DNA from: Hippasteria phrygiana
Taxonomy: Eukaryota > Echinodermata > Asteroidea > Valvatida > Goniasteridae
DNA length: 64,000 nucleotides
Direction of reading: 5' to 3'
Assembly: GCA_037893225.1 (NCBI GenBank)
Contig: JAZGUH010000023.1
Span: forward strand, 693,250-757,249
In this document: one piece after another, positions 22,601 to 31,014 of the stretch
Layout: every line of letters begins with the position of its first letter
How positions within the stretch are numbered: position 1 is the first letter of the stretch
Notes under the pieces: model-generated
What the model saw: the letters and a program-made list of their open reading frames with translations, nothing else
Databases searched by the model: none
What the model was told of the DNA's origin: nothing
Position numbers and translations under genes: made by a program

Positions 22601-22864
22601 CACGAGCGCCTCGCCACCGCAGTAAATGCTTCTAATTTTGATCGCCGGATTAGTCTATAAATCTGTAGCTCTGAGATTCACAGTAGAGTAGACCCATCCT
22701 GATTTCAGATCCGGAGAGTATTTTACATTTTACAACCAATTTCTAACAGAGCCAACTTGACAACAGCTGACACCAAGTTATTTGATTTAATTAATTAATC
22801 TAACAATTTTGTGTGCTTACTGACTTACCCAATGGACTAAGCTCTGCAACTTTCCAGGGTTCAT
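13476..22864 (-). CDS. NUMA1-like: NuMA-like spindle protein gene (multi-exon, partial)
   Basis: NuMA is a nuclear protein that in mitosis focuses spindle poles and links dynein to the cortex. Coding exons on the minus strand: 22829-22864 (first exon continues as 5' UTR to 22888), 22059-22147, 21622-21707, 20790-21053, then candidates 17162-17256, 15142-15184 and 13476-13616. All seven have AG acceptors and GT donors, and intron phases are compatible in this order. The joined start, MNPGKLQSLVHW plus VNSVGVGSIIASLLQLQDG, matches the vertebrate NuMA N-terminus (WVNS, LQLQD and a following FI..I). Exon 3 gives RFRLVRSFLE, and exon 4 a Hook-like helix, DELAKVAALLLG. Exon 7 contains SIDSLD, also in the NuMA tail just after the rod. 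The long central coiled coil is not seen. Exons 1-4 are secure; the later ones are less so. Confidence 0.72.
13823..14070 (+). pseudogene. Broken coiled-coil fragment
   Basis: After a plausible acceptor (AAATTCACAG) the plus strand encodes NIARLEKEKK, then shifts frame to EEQMAGTREQIDRLKE, a stop, VQYLQ, a stop, TVRDLKTVESCLSEKLTAAH, then shifts again to ENVKKNQQETIELQQAKQQL. Leu/Glu/Gln/Lys composition and heptad spacing are those of a long coiled-coil protein. At least two stops and two frameshifts show it is dead. It lies in an intron of the minus-strand NuMA-like gene, in antisense. A decayed copy of a NuMA-like rod is possible but unproven. Confidence 0.55.
14396..14500 (+). repeat. Interspersed repeat shared with 59985-60075
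   Basis: AAAAAATACTTTGTCGATGAA and, about 70 bp on, TTTGTAGTATCATAAATTTCC are matched by the sequence near 59990-60065 in the same orientation with small changes. Nature unknown. Confidence 0.55.
14705..14726. repeat. Poly-G run of about 22 nt
   Basis: Uninterrupted G homopolymer in an intron of the NuMA-like gene, one of many such runs in the window. Confidence 0.9.
15142..15184 (-). CDS. NuMA-like candidate exon 6
   Basis: A 43-nt exon with acceptor ATTTTTCAG and donor GTGAGTCTG, encoding MKQMEATILSMKVE. Phase 0 in, phase 1 out. It is short, but both splice sites are good and the peptide is coil-like. Confidence 0.5.
15531..15781. mobile_element. MITE with TATAGAC-type terminal repeats
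   Basis: Left TATAGACAAATCCGACGAAC through AAAATTAGAAGCCAT is matched inversely by ATGGCTTCTAATTTTGCTCG through GGATTAGTCTATA on the right. The interior is CG-rich (GCGCGCG runs). A single end of the same family lies at 22625-22662. About 251 bp, non-coding, inside an intron. Confidence 0.75.
15862..17145. mobile_element. Foldback element in the NuMA-like intron
   Basis: The ends TTCCAAGACGTCCTTAGC and GCTAAGGACGTCTTGGAA are perfect inverse complements. The centre is a strong hairpin (16509-16571; CAACAGCCCTGTGAAGTGAT on its right arm), part of a longer imperfect inverted repeat about 16397-16690. Between end and centre, the left half carries a minus-strand helicase-like peptide. The element abuts candidate exon 5. 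Confidence 0.7.
16068..16301 (-). pseudogene. Helicase-like fragment (RecQ-type motif) inside a foldback
   Basis: A 77-codon minus-strand frame includes ALGIVLVPLKALAVDQLHRA then EHLGLMSAEIRSDI. The PLKAL..DQ...A..LG pattern resembles motif Ia of RecQ-like superfamily 2 helicases, where a ProLeu-containing loop is followed by an Asp-Gln. No Walker A or DEAH box is visible in the neighbouring frames. It is a fragment, possibly captured by the transposon or a leftover of a host gene. Confidence 0.4.
17162..17256 (-). CDS. NuMA-like candidate exon 5 (coiled coil)
   Basis: Acceptor TTGATTTCCAG and donor GTAAGGAT enclose 95 nt encoding DIRNPRLVHEYWLQLTSHRE then LMAELVKAEDR, a helix rich in Glu, Leu and Arg. 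Phase 1 in and 0 out fits neighbours. It sits just right of the foldback element ending at 17145. It could instead belong to decayed helicase-like sequence upstream. Confidence 0.45.
17714..18327. mobile_element. TTAA-flanked MITE with AGGGACACATTGC ends
   Basis: Begins AGGGACACATTGCCTT after TTAA and ends GCAATGTGTCCCT before TTAA, 614 bp. The interior holds an inverted pair around CCGCCATTTTGTGG and CTACAAAATGGCGGA. A 5'-truncated second copy is at 43706-43999. TTAA targets point to a piggyBac or Kolobok-type mobiliser. Confidence 0.8.
18457..19398. mobile_element. Foldback element of about 940 bp
   Basis: The left ACTATCGTGGCCC is matched by GGGCCACGATAGT on the right. Arms of several hundred bp align inversely, including AACAAAATGTTTAAGGTTTT against AAAACCTCAAACATTTTGTT. 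Both arms carry degenerate repeats of a GCAGATTTCTG/GCACATTT motif. Mirror-image open frames in the arms are not genes. Confidence 0.75.
19399..20789. other. Intron of the NuMA-like gene, no exon recognised
   Basis: Contains a copy of the 66-bp AACCCTAAC-type element (about 20124-20184), a GACC tandem near 20372-20385 and a poly-G run near 20431-20449. I saw no minus-strand frame bracketed by convincing splice sites. Confidence 0.45.
20790..21053 (-). CDS. NUMA1-like: NuMA-like exon 4 (Hook-like helical segment)
   Basis: 264 nt between an AATAG acceptor and the consensus donor GTAAGTTT. It encodes FYGTSLTHHVNDTMILEYAE, then IDELAKVAALLLGAAVHG and an amphipathic stretch ending VLYKR. The ELAK...LLL segment resembles the corresponding NuMA and Hook-family helix. 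Phase 1 in, phase 1 out. The acceptor is weak but is the one that restores the frame. Confidence 0.7.
21622..21707 (-). CDS. NUMA1-like: NuMA-like exon 3
   Basis: Acceptor TTCTTCAACAG and donor GTAAGAT bracket 86 nt encoding NGDKYRGTKFLTCDQPVQ then RFRLVRSFLE. Phase 2 in, phase 1 out, agreeing with both neighbours. Confidence 0.78.
22059..22147 (-). CDS. NUMA1-like: NuMA-like exon 2
   Basis: Encodes VNSVGVGSIIASLLQLQDG and a following SHFISIIYVI between a TTTGTAAG acceptor and the strong donor GTAAGTAC. Phase 0 in, phase 2 out. This is the best match to the NuMA N-terminal helical domain. Confidence 0.78.
22253..22402 (-). mobile_element. LINE 3' tail, heavily 5'-truncated
   Basis: On the minus strand it reads GCAGGGCCCCAATGGAAACC, then AACTGTTTGGGC and CCCTGGGTAAAG, ending in a TAAA tetranucleotide tail. 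The same 150 bp ends the LINE at 59655-59812, so both are tails of one family. It lies upstream of NuMA-like exon 2, in intron 1. Confidence 0.8.
22625..22662. repeat. Single end of the TATAGAC-type MITE family
   Basis: GCTTCTAATTTTGATCGCCG followed by GATTAGTCTATA matches the right end of the MITE at 15531-15781. The preceding 150 bp is CG-rich like that element, but the other end was not found. Confidence 0.55.
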
Positions 22865-22888
22865 AATCTGGCCGGCCGTGCTCTAAAA
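22829..22888 (-). CDS. NUMA1-like: NuMA-like exon 1 (5' UTR plus first 12 codons)
   Basis: The minus strand reads TTTACAG acceptor, then 24 nt with an in-frame TAG (so untranslated), then ATG at 22864 and MNPGKLQSLVHW to the donor GTAAGTCA. A preceding non-coding exon is implied by the acceptor. The exon ends exactly after the Trp codon, phase 0. Confidence 0.75.
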
Positions 22889-23187
22889 CTGTAAATTCAA
22901 CAAAAAGTAAATGGACTTCTTGGTACAATAACAGATTGTAATAATATATTATGACAGGTTCCCAGTTTACTGTACAGTATTTTTTTCAATACAAAATGAC
23001 TAACTGCGGCAAACTGCTAGCTGACTGAATTGACCTAAAAATATAAAAATCAACAAAATTAGCTGGCCTAAAGTTTCAAACTTAAGCAAGTTCTTTCACA
23101 AAGGCAAATGAGGCCTTTGAGAAAGAACTTGCTTAATTTCGAAATGTTAGGTCAGCTAATTTTATTTTATAAATACTTTTATTTTAA
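22889..23187. other. Upstream flank of the NuMA-like gene
   Basis: AT-rich sequence with a short inverted repeat near 23080-23140 (AAGCAAGTTCTTTC facing GAAAGAACTTGCTT). No core promoter motif can be called with confidence, and an upstream non-coding exon is expected from the exon 1 acceptor. Confidence 0.4.
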
Positions 23188-23397
23188 CCCTTTGAAGCTG
23201 GATGACGTATAGACGTAAACAAAATAACAACCTGGCCAGATGACGTCCATACACGGTCATTCGCTGCATTTCAATCCATTGTTGGATTATTGTGTATGTT
23301 ACGCTTGCCCGCACAAGCTCTTGTGTCCATTTCACTTGGCTGCACAGGCCGGCATCCGGCACCCGCACCTCATTATAAAAAAACCGTCATCAAGGGA
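23188..23397 (+). mobile_element. piggyBac-like MITE, copy 2
   Basis: CCCTTTGAAGCTGGATGACG follows TTAA and the right end is GTCATCAAGGGATTAA. The internal ATTGTTGGATTATTGTGTA and CACTTGGCTGC are shared with copies at 4189 and 62932. Confidence 0.75.
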
Positions 23398-24784
23398 TTA
23401 AGAGGGAAAAACCTGCCAACATATCCATAACAATCAAATAGATAGCCAAAATAAAAAAAATAACTAGAAATGTGTTTGTCATGTGGCCAAATACAGCCGT
23501 TTTGGAGGTATCGCGTGGTACGTAGGCAGGAGGTGGTTTCGCTCTACAACGTTCTCATTAATTTTGTTTATTCTTCACAAAAATTGAAGCACAGAACCCC
23601 CAGGTTATGATAGCTAATCATAATTAAATAATCTATCAATTGCATGACCCCCAAACATTTGTTATTCAAAAACGTTGTGTTACAATTTATGCTGGAAAGA
23701 TTTTACTTTAATACCACCCCCCACCAAAATCGGTCAGGAACAGCAAAATCTTGGAAAATAATTAACCCTCCTTGATAACAACTATCTAAATGTGTGGCAC
23801 AACCTGTTATTTCAAGATTTATGTCAGCAGAATTTGTAAAATTGAGGCAGAAATTAACATGTATGTGAACACTTTGAGTGACCATACACTGTGCTAAGAA
23901 CACCCAACACAGGCTTTCTTCACCTATATTGCACGAAGATTTCCCAAATACATTTTCAAATTTAAAGGTTGTGCCAAGTGTTTATACAATTCTGAACACA
24001 GATGGATGGTTATTTTCCAAAATTGTCTATTCCCGACCGATTTTTGTGGGGGTATTAAAGTAAAATCTTTCCTTTTTGTACGCGCGCTATCCTTATTTTG
24101 GCTCTGTACAAGTTTTTACGATTTCACGGTGGAAATATCGTTTTTCAAAGTAATTTTACCACTGCAGCACTGGAATAGGAACCAGACAACATAACTTCAA
24201 TGGAAAGAGCACCATTAATGATTTAATTTAGAAGATAGACGGTAGGCCTACCTTTTGGCAGACACGGTGCGGGAAAATCCGCAAATTAAGAAAACGTGAC
24301 ATTTTATTAAAAACCATCCAAAGTGCCCAAAGACGTGACATAGTTCAGTCTTCTTTTGATACAACTCAGCAGAAAGACCTTAGTTACCGAGGAATTTGAA
24401 GAAAATCGCCACTCTAGTGAGTATTGGAAACAGAAAAAGAAAAGTCCCGACTGTACATAAACCTCTAGAAATGGAAGTTTCGGGACAACTCAGAATGTGA
24501 TTGCGGCCACCCAGACCATCTCACACATTGGGAATGATTACATGCTGACAATTAAAGTTCACAGGAGGCATCAAGGAAATCACCTTGTGACAGATCATAA
24601 AGAAAGGAAAATCTGTTTTCCTTCCTGCAACAAATGATGGCCTTACCCGACTCCAGTGTGCGTTAGCTGCAAGTCGACGAAAGTTGTTGTTGCTGTTGTT
24701 GTTGTAGCAGGTTTTGTTGGCACTTTCGTCAGTCTATTCATGGAGGAAGTCTAATCGACGAAAGAAAAAGATGCAGGTTGTTTT
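23398..24784. other. No gene recognised
   Basis: Includes an inverted pair in which AATACCACCCCCCACCAAAATCG near 23710 faces CGATTTTTGTGGGGGTATTA near 24039, suggesting a MITE of about 360 bp (roughly 23694-24070). A (TTG)n tract lies near 24685-24705. No coding exon was recognised. Confidence 0.4.
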
Positions 24785-24932
24785 TATATAAGGCGCCGGG
24801 GTACGGGGGGGGGGGGGGGGGGGGGGGCGGCCTGTGCACCCAAGCGAAACATTACACAATAAATCCAACAATGGATTGAAATGCAGAGAGTGACATGTAT
24901 AGACGTCATCCGGCCACAGGTGGTAAAGGGTT
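24785..24932 (-). mobile_element. piggyBac-like MITE, copy 3 (inverted, partial)
   Basis: On the minus strand it reads CCCTTTACCACC, GGATGACGTC, ATTGTTGGATTTATTGTGTA and GCTTGGGTGCACAGG, then a long homopolymer run (about 24807-24827 on plus). The far terminus is degraded. Confidence 0.65.
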
Positions 24933-26698
24933 TTGAGTTCGCACAGATGTTTTTTTTCTCTGCAGCACGCAGATAGCAGGAACGCGTTTGATGCTCGAGT
25001 GATCAGGATGATGAATAGGGTTAATTGAATGGAATGTCATTGAGGCGTAAACATCATGGCCATGCCGCTGCGGCAGCTGTGCGGCCCCTGGCCTGCGTCC
25101 ACCACGTCGCTTGCTAAGGTCAGTCAAGTCAACAACTCCGACATTCTTAATTTAATCAATCAATTAAGACAGATTCCTGTTCAGTGTATTTAGAATTTTG
25201 TGAATCAAAAATTAGAAAATAAATGATCTGGTTTTTCACCCAGGCTATACGGCAACAAAATAAAGATGTCCCAATATTTATCACCTGCAGAAAAAAATAC
25301 CATCGGGTTTTATATTTTTAGGAGGACAAGAAAAACCGAAAACGGTTTTAAAGTTCCTAAAATTGGTAGATGATATCACATTAATCCAATGAATTCCTTC
25401 TTGTCATTACGAGTAGTCTGCTTTAGGTTGAAAAAGTCATTTTGGAAAAAGAAAAAAATGCCCTCGACTCTTGGATCAAAACTAAAGAGGGGCCCTTTTA
25501 CACTACAAAATCGCCTGTATGGGTGGTGTGCGTGTAATTCATAGTTGCATGATATCTTGTATTAATTAACCCAGTTGTCCATGTTTATTAGATGCTTTTT
25601 GGTAATATATTACTAAGTTTATATTCGTAAGTATGTTTCAGTGTTGGCAAAATTCACTATGGAAGAAAACGAATTTGGGTATTCCTGTCATAAGAAGATG
25701 CATAATACGCATGTACATTTGTGTTGCATGCATTATATTTATTTTCAAGTCCAAGGTTAGACAATTGACTTCGTACAAGCCTGGGTTTATAGGTCTGAAA
25801 ATTGGGATAATTTCTCTGGAATCTGTTGAACTGTCCTGTATTTATTTAGATCTTGGCCCAGGAAAACCGTTAAGAGTGCGTAGGGTTGGCAATTCATAAT
25901 GTCGCTATTCCTAGCATCTCTCGTAACCCCGTTCTGGTTTTTGAATCAGCATCACTCAATCAATTGCTTGAATTTGTTTATAATTTGACGCACATTGGTG
26001 CATTTATGAAATGCTGCGATATATGGTTTCTTGAATATTGACTGAAGAGATTATGATATCCAACATCAAGACATTTGTACCAATATTGAACAAATTAAAA
26101 AGCTATTAAAAAATACAAAAACACAGCACAAAGTAACGCAATTACAGGCCACAATATAATTCTTCGTCAGTCAAATCAGAGCTGGCATATTTATTAAATT
26201 AATTTTCACACTTCATTTTCTGCAGTTAGAATGTTGCCAATAATATATTACCGAAAAGCATAGTATTAGCATACTATAATTGGTACATCTAATATACACA
26301 GAGAACTGGGTGAATACAAAAATATCATTACTGCAACTATTATGATTACACGCACTCTACCAATTCAAACCTATACATACACATCCATTGTTTAAAATCA
26401 AGTACTGAAATATACATTTTTCCAAAATCAAATCTGTGTATATACAAATCTACACAAAATTGGACGGATATTACTGATAATTGTTGAATAAGGGGGGGGG
26501 GGGCTTAAATAGTTATGCATAAATGCAGTAATAACCACAGATCTGAATCCTTTGATGCATACTTTTTGTAACACTTCATACAAAAAAGTACTTGGATATT
26601 CCAAAAAGGAAAAATACAGTTGTATATAGGTCCTACCAGTAAAAGCTTTGCACAAGACGAGCGTACGCACGGCGCGCACGCACATGCACAACTTCCAA
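24933..26698. other. No gene recognised
   Basis: AT-rich. The segment near 25420-25515 (TTGAAAAAGTCATTTTG then AAACTAAAGAGGGGCCC) recurs near 46225-46310, so it is an interspersed repeat. A poly-G run lies near 26491-26502. Confidence 0.45.
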
Positions 26699-26870
26699 TT
26701 GACCTATCGCCGTTTACGAGTTAACCACGCCCCTTAGACAACCCTGTGGGAATTGTGTGTGGTAATTTTTGTTCGTCTCGGATTTTGTGCGTTCCACGTG
26801 GAATTATAATTGATGTGATTGGACAATAATTCACTAGCTGCGTTGACGCGATTCGACCGCGATAGGTCAA
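26699..26870. mobile_element. Small MITE, TTGACCTATCGC termini
   Basis: TTGACCTATCGC at the left and GCGATAGGTCAA at the right are perfect inverse complements 172 bp apart. The flank on both sides includes AAT/ATT, which could be part of a target duplication. Non-coding. Confidence 0.65.
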
Positions 26871-27808
26871 TACCTCAGGGAGCTAATGCATGTACCTACA
26901 AAATGTACTATCCACCCTCAAGCCATGTTGGGGTGTGCACCGGAACCGGTTCTAGATTATGGAATCGAGTAGCCTGTCCGTACAACTTCAAATGATTGCA
27001 TTGGAACTTCCCAGACAATGAAAAAGGAAAGGTTTTGAATGTTATTTGTTGGGAATGTTCGAAATTAAAATCCAATTACATGTACATAGGAAACCAGCAC
27101 AGATTTCACGTCTATGGCGCTCACAGAAGTTGACAATAAATGGAATTTACCGGTCATGGTTTCAAAGTCTGGGTATGGATAAAGAACCTCGCCCAGACAC
27201 AATAGCATGCCTCATTCCAAAATCCACAATATTTAAATACAACTGTATAAAGTTTCCGGACAATCGTCTTTTGTGATATGCCGGCGCTTGCCGTGTCGCG
27301 GCACGCGTGTAAAGGCGGAGAAATGATCATGTTTACTGGACAGGCATGATATTTCAGACTTTTGTCTGATCAGGGTTTTTGAATCTTACTGAAAGACATA
27401 CTACTTCCGTGATTGGAAGTTTTGGGTTGGGGTAACTTGGTACCCAGTACTTTGTTTTAATCCGGTACCGGGTTACTACCGTAAATGCACATCCCTAACG
27501 CAAATGCAATGAATCTGATAACAAACGCTAACAAAGCCCAACAATGCATAACAATGCTTAGCACAACAAATTGATTAGCGTGAAAGTCTTCCTTGGTAAA
27601 ATACAGGATTACCAACCAGGTTTTGAGGTGAAGTGTATAGCTTGTTGCTGGCATTAGGCCTAGCTGTTTGCTTAGCATGAAAATCAAAACATTTTGTCTA
27701 TAATAACCTATTTTAACTATTTTAAGACATTTTTGGTGCTAAGCAATTTTTTGTGCTTTGCAGCTCTGTGAAGTTGGCCCCAGTTCTACAAAAATGAGTT
27801 AAATAAAT
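26871..27808. other. No gene recognised
   Basis: Mixed-composition sequence. Short imperfect repeats of a GGTACC-containing motif near 27430-27480 recur in inverted form near 41560-41630 (GGGTACCCGGTTAC), hinting at a MITE end. No exon was recognised. Confidence 0.35.
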
Positions 27809-28250
27809 CGTCACCGTTTTCACGAACTGACACTCACGCGCACCTGGGTGTCAGTTCGTGAAACCGCGTACTGAGTAAATTTCGGTTTCACGAACTGACA
27901 CCCAGGTGTGCGCGCGAACATCGGGCACCGACTCGCCAGAGAAGACTTCGTTTTCACGAATTGACACGCAAGCATGTAGCGGAAATACCATTCCAAGAAA
28001 AACGCTTTAAAAGCTTTGACACGAATCTACTCCATCTGTATACTTGTGGGTTTACAGAAACATTGAACTGAAAACCTCTAAACTCGTGAAATTAAGAATG
28101 GTTTCAGTTCGTAAAAATGAAAATGTGGTTAGCGCGCGCTCCCCTACTTGGGTTTCAGTTCGTGAAAACGAAAATTACTCTGTTCTGTAAAATACGTGCG
28201 CGCCCTGGCACTCCCGCACTAGCGAGTGTCAGTTCGTGGTGTCGGTGACG
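27809..28250. mobile_element. MITE packed with a TTCACGAACTGACAC motif
   Basis: Terminal CGTCACCG and CGGTGACG are inverse complements. Inside, seven copies of TTTCACGAACTGACAC (some imperfect, both orientations) lie near 27818, 27848, 27882, 27949, 28101, 28150 and 28226. Clustered terminal and subterminal motifs in both orientations are what many DNA transposases bind. About 442 bp, non-coding. Confidence 0.65.
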
Positions 28251-28620
28251 AAATGTGTCACATCCTAAGTTTTAATAAGCCAGTTCGGTATCTCTGCTAC
28301 TGATGTCTCCACTTAGACCTGCTTCATGCTAGCACTCTAGCACTCTGGTCTGCACGTGTATAGCTACATTGGAGGCGGTTATTTTTAGCGCAGTCTCAAA
28401 AAGACAAGACAAAGGTCAAAGGTTATTTGGGATAAAATTGCTGGCGTAATGTCACGCGAACGCCCATTCTGATTGTAGTGGAGTATCTATGGGGGACCCC
28501 CCGTGCACCCCCCCCCCCCCCCCGAACTAATCCACACCAACTTTTTATGGTGCGTTTTAAGGTCCTAAAACACATTTGGGATGTTAACAGTGAAAAAAAC
28601 CCGATGCTCTGGCGATATCC

Positions 28621-29130
28621 AAGATGGCGGCCAATATGGCCGCCAAAAATGGTCAAAATTGGGGAAAGTCATATATCAGCCAAAAAATATGATAAAAACA
28701 TTTTTTTTAATGTTAGATATATGTTTTTGACCCTTACAAATTCATTTCTGGTATTCTTGTTTTGCTATCAGGCTTCAAATTCAAGATGGCGGCCAATATG
28801 GCCATCAAAAGTGGTCAAATTTAAGAAAAATCGTATATATCAGCAACAAATTATGATAAAGGCATAAATTAAATGATTTGATATGTTTTTACCCTTACAA
28901 AATACTTTCAAGTATTCTTTTATTTTGCTACCATGCACCAAATTCAAAATGGCGGCCAATATGGATGCCAAAAAATGTCAAATTTGAGAAAAGTCATATA
29001 TTGGCCAAAAAGGTAAGTGATGAGTGTAAGTAAAAGTTGACATTATGTAGGCCTACATTGTATTTAAAAGTCATTTTAAACTCATATCTGGCTTTTTCTG
29101 ATTTGTAAACATGTTTAAAATTCAAGATTG
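28621..29130 (+). repeat. Tandem array, period about 163 bp, with ATGGCGGCC at each start
   Basis: AAGATGGCGG at 28621, AAGATGGCGG at 28783 and AAAATGGCGG at 28946 start three diverged units; a fourth start (AAGATTGTGG) is near 29126. Each unit repeats TATGGCC/TATGGATGCC, GTCAAATTT or GTCAAAATT, TCATATAT and a CTTACAAA. The inverted counterpart lies at about 31700-32160. Confidence 0.75.
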
Positions 29131-29289
29131 TGGTCAAAATTACCGTAATAAATTAAAAGAATTACAAAATACATGTATCAGCAATATATTAAAATAACCA
29201 TGAACAGATGTTTTGAAAGAGAAAATAATACATATGTATACCAATTCTTTAATATCTAGAGGTGTCTCATAAAAAGGCTTAAGTAAAAA

Positions 29290-29760
29290 CCTATAGACAT
29301 TTTATATTGCGATTGTCCACCGCTTTAACACACACTTGGTATAAACACTACTGTTAAAGACAAAATAATATACCCATTATGTAATTTACAATTGGAGGTA
29401 TCTCAAATAAAGGCAAAAGTTAAACCTATAGACATTTTATATAGCGATTGTCCACTGCTTTAACACACACTTGGTATTGTGAAAGACAAAATAATATACC
29501 TATTCTGTAAAACATCTGGAGGTACCTCAAATAGAAGCAAAAGTTAAACCTATAGACATTTTATAATTATAGTGATTGTCCAACGCTTTAACACACACTG
29601 GGTATTGTGAAAGACAAAATAATAAACCCATTCTGTAATACATCTGGAGTTATCTCAAATAAAGGCGAAACTTAAACCTATACACATTTTATATAGCGAC
29701 TGTCCACCGCTTTCACACTTGATATTTTGAAAGAGGAAAAGCATTGCAATATCTACATTT
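29290..29760 (+). repeat. Tandem array, period about 125-135 bp
   Basis: CCTATAGACATTTTATAT recurs at 29290, 29425, 29549 and 29677, with GCGATTGTCCACCGCTTT and AAAGACAAAATAAT in each unit. Three to four units. The inverted counterpart is at about 31310-31640. Confidence 0.8.
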
Positions 29761-29867
29761 CATATAGAGATTGTCTACTGCTTTGAATATGACATAGCAT
29801 AGTCACTGTCATAGTCGTCAAGACCTGAACAGTCAGATTTATTTACATCATCTCCATCGATATCGAG

Positions 29868-30510
29868 AGGACAAGGGTAATGCCACTGTCGACAGGGCCG
29901 AGTATGACCGCAAGGTGGCGGACATCCTCAACTCGGACTGCTGTGAAAACCGGAAAGACCCTACACCATCCATCGAGAGGAGGCTGCAAGGCAAGCGTTT
30001 TTCTCTCCAGCGTTCCGGCAACATCTCTCAGTTTGAGCAGACCGCCATCGCCACAGCAGATCACAGACCTAGGGTTTGGCTCCTGTACATTGACACCTTT
30101 ATCATCTGGCAGCACGGAAAGTATAACCTTTGGCTTTTCTTGGAACACCTCAACGGGCTTCACAGCAGCATCCAGTTCACCATGGAACAAGAAAGAGATG
30201 GCAACATCTCATTTCTTGATGTTGAGGTGTCCAGAAAGCAGGACGGCAGTCTTACCCGCAGTGTCTACCGCAAACCCACTCAAACCGACAGATACCTCCA
30301 CAGCAGTTCCTTCCATCACCCCAAGATCAAGACTTCCATCAACTGGGCCCTCGTCCGCAGGGCATACAACGTCTGCGACAAGGAACATCAAACCCAGGAA
30401 CTCCATCACGTCACCACAGCACTGCAACGCAACGGATACAAGCCCAGCCAAGTCAAGACACAAGACCCCAGATCCACCCCCGGCCAAAGGGTCGCCTGTA
30501 CCCAAAGCCA
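29868..30510 (+). pseudogene. Penelope-like reverse transcriptase remnant
   Basis: The translation shows AEYDRKVADILNSDCCE, DPTPSIERRLQGKRFSLQRS, then a jump to YIDTFIIWQHGK (the position of the YVDD-type catalytic box, here reduced), LNGLHSSIQFTMEQE, ISFLDVEVSRKQDG and VYRKPTQTDRYLHSSSFHH. This order is that of Penelope-type reverse transcriptases. A large internal part (fingers and the start of the palm) is missing between FEQTA and YIDTF, so no active enzyme is possible. Confidence 0.8.
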
Positions 30511-30569
30511 ACTAGTTAGGGTCCCTATAGTCCTGTTACTCTCCCCTACTTAGGCAGTACTTCACATCA

Positions 30570-31014
30570 CATCCAGCGCATCCTCCACAAGCATGGGATT
30601 CGAGTCTACCACACAGCCCCCATAAAGATCCAGAATCTGCTGACTTCGCACAAGGACCGGTCAGACCCAGAGCGCAGGCCAGGAGTGTACAAGATCCACT
30701 GCCAATGTGGCAAAGTGTACATCGGCGAGACTGGCAGGGACCTCCCCACCAGACTCAATTAAACACAAAGCCCATGGCAGAAAAGGAGACTATGAGAAAT
30801 CATCCATAGTCAAACACTCCCACACCGAAGACCATCAGATCAACTGGAGCCAGGCCGAACTCATCACCAGCATCGAACGCTGGTACCCCTGCCGCATCAG
30901 AGAAGCCATTGAAATCTTCAAGCACAACACGGTTCCCCAAGACATCGGTTTCTCCATCAGCGACATCTGGGGCCCCATCCTTACCTCCCAGTCCAATGGG
31001 TCTCCTATACCCTA
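30570..31014 (+). pseudogene. Penelope-like GIY-YIG endonuclease remnant
   Basis: GVYKIHCQCGKVYIGETGRD contains the two hallmark strands (GVY and YIG) and is followed after a frameshift by HKAHGRKGDYEKSSIVKHSH and, later, a Glu-bearing segment REAIEIFKHN. The frameshift falls between RLN and HKAHG. It ends at a stop near 31014. Family is clear; function is lost. Confidence 0.82.
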
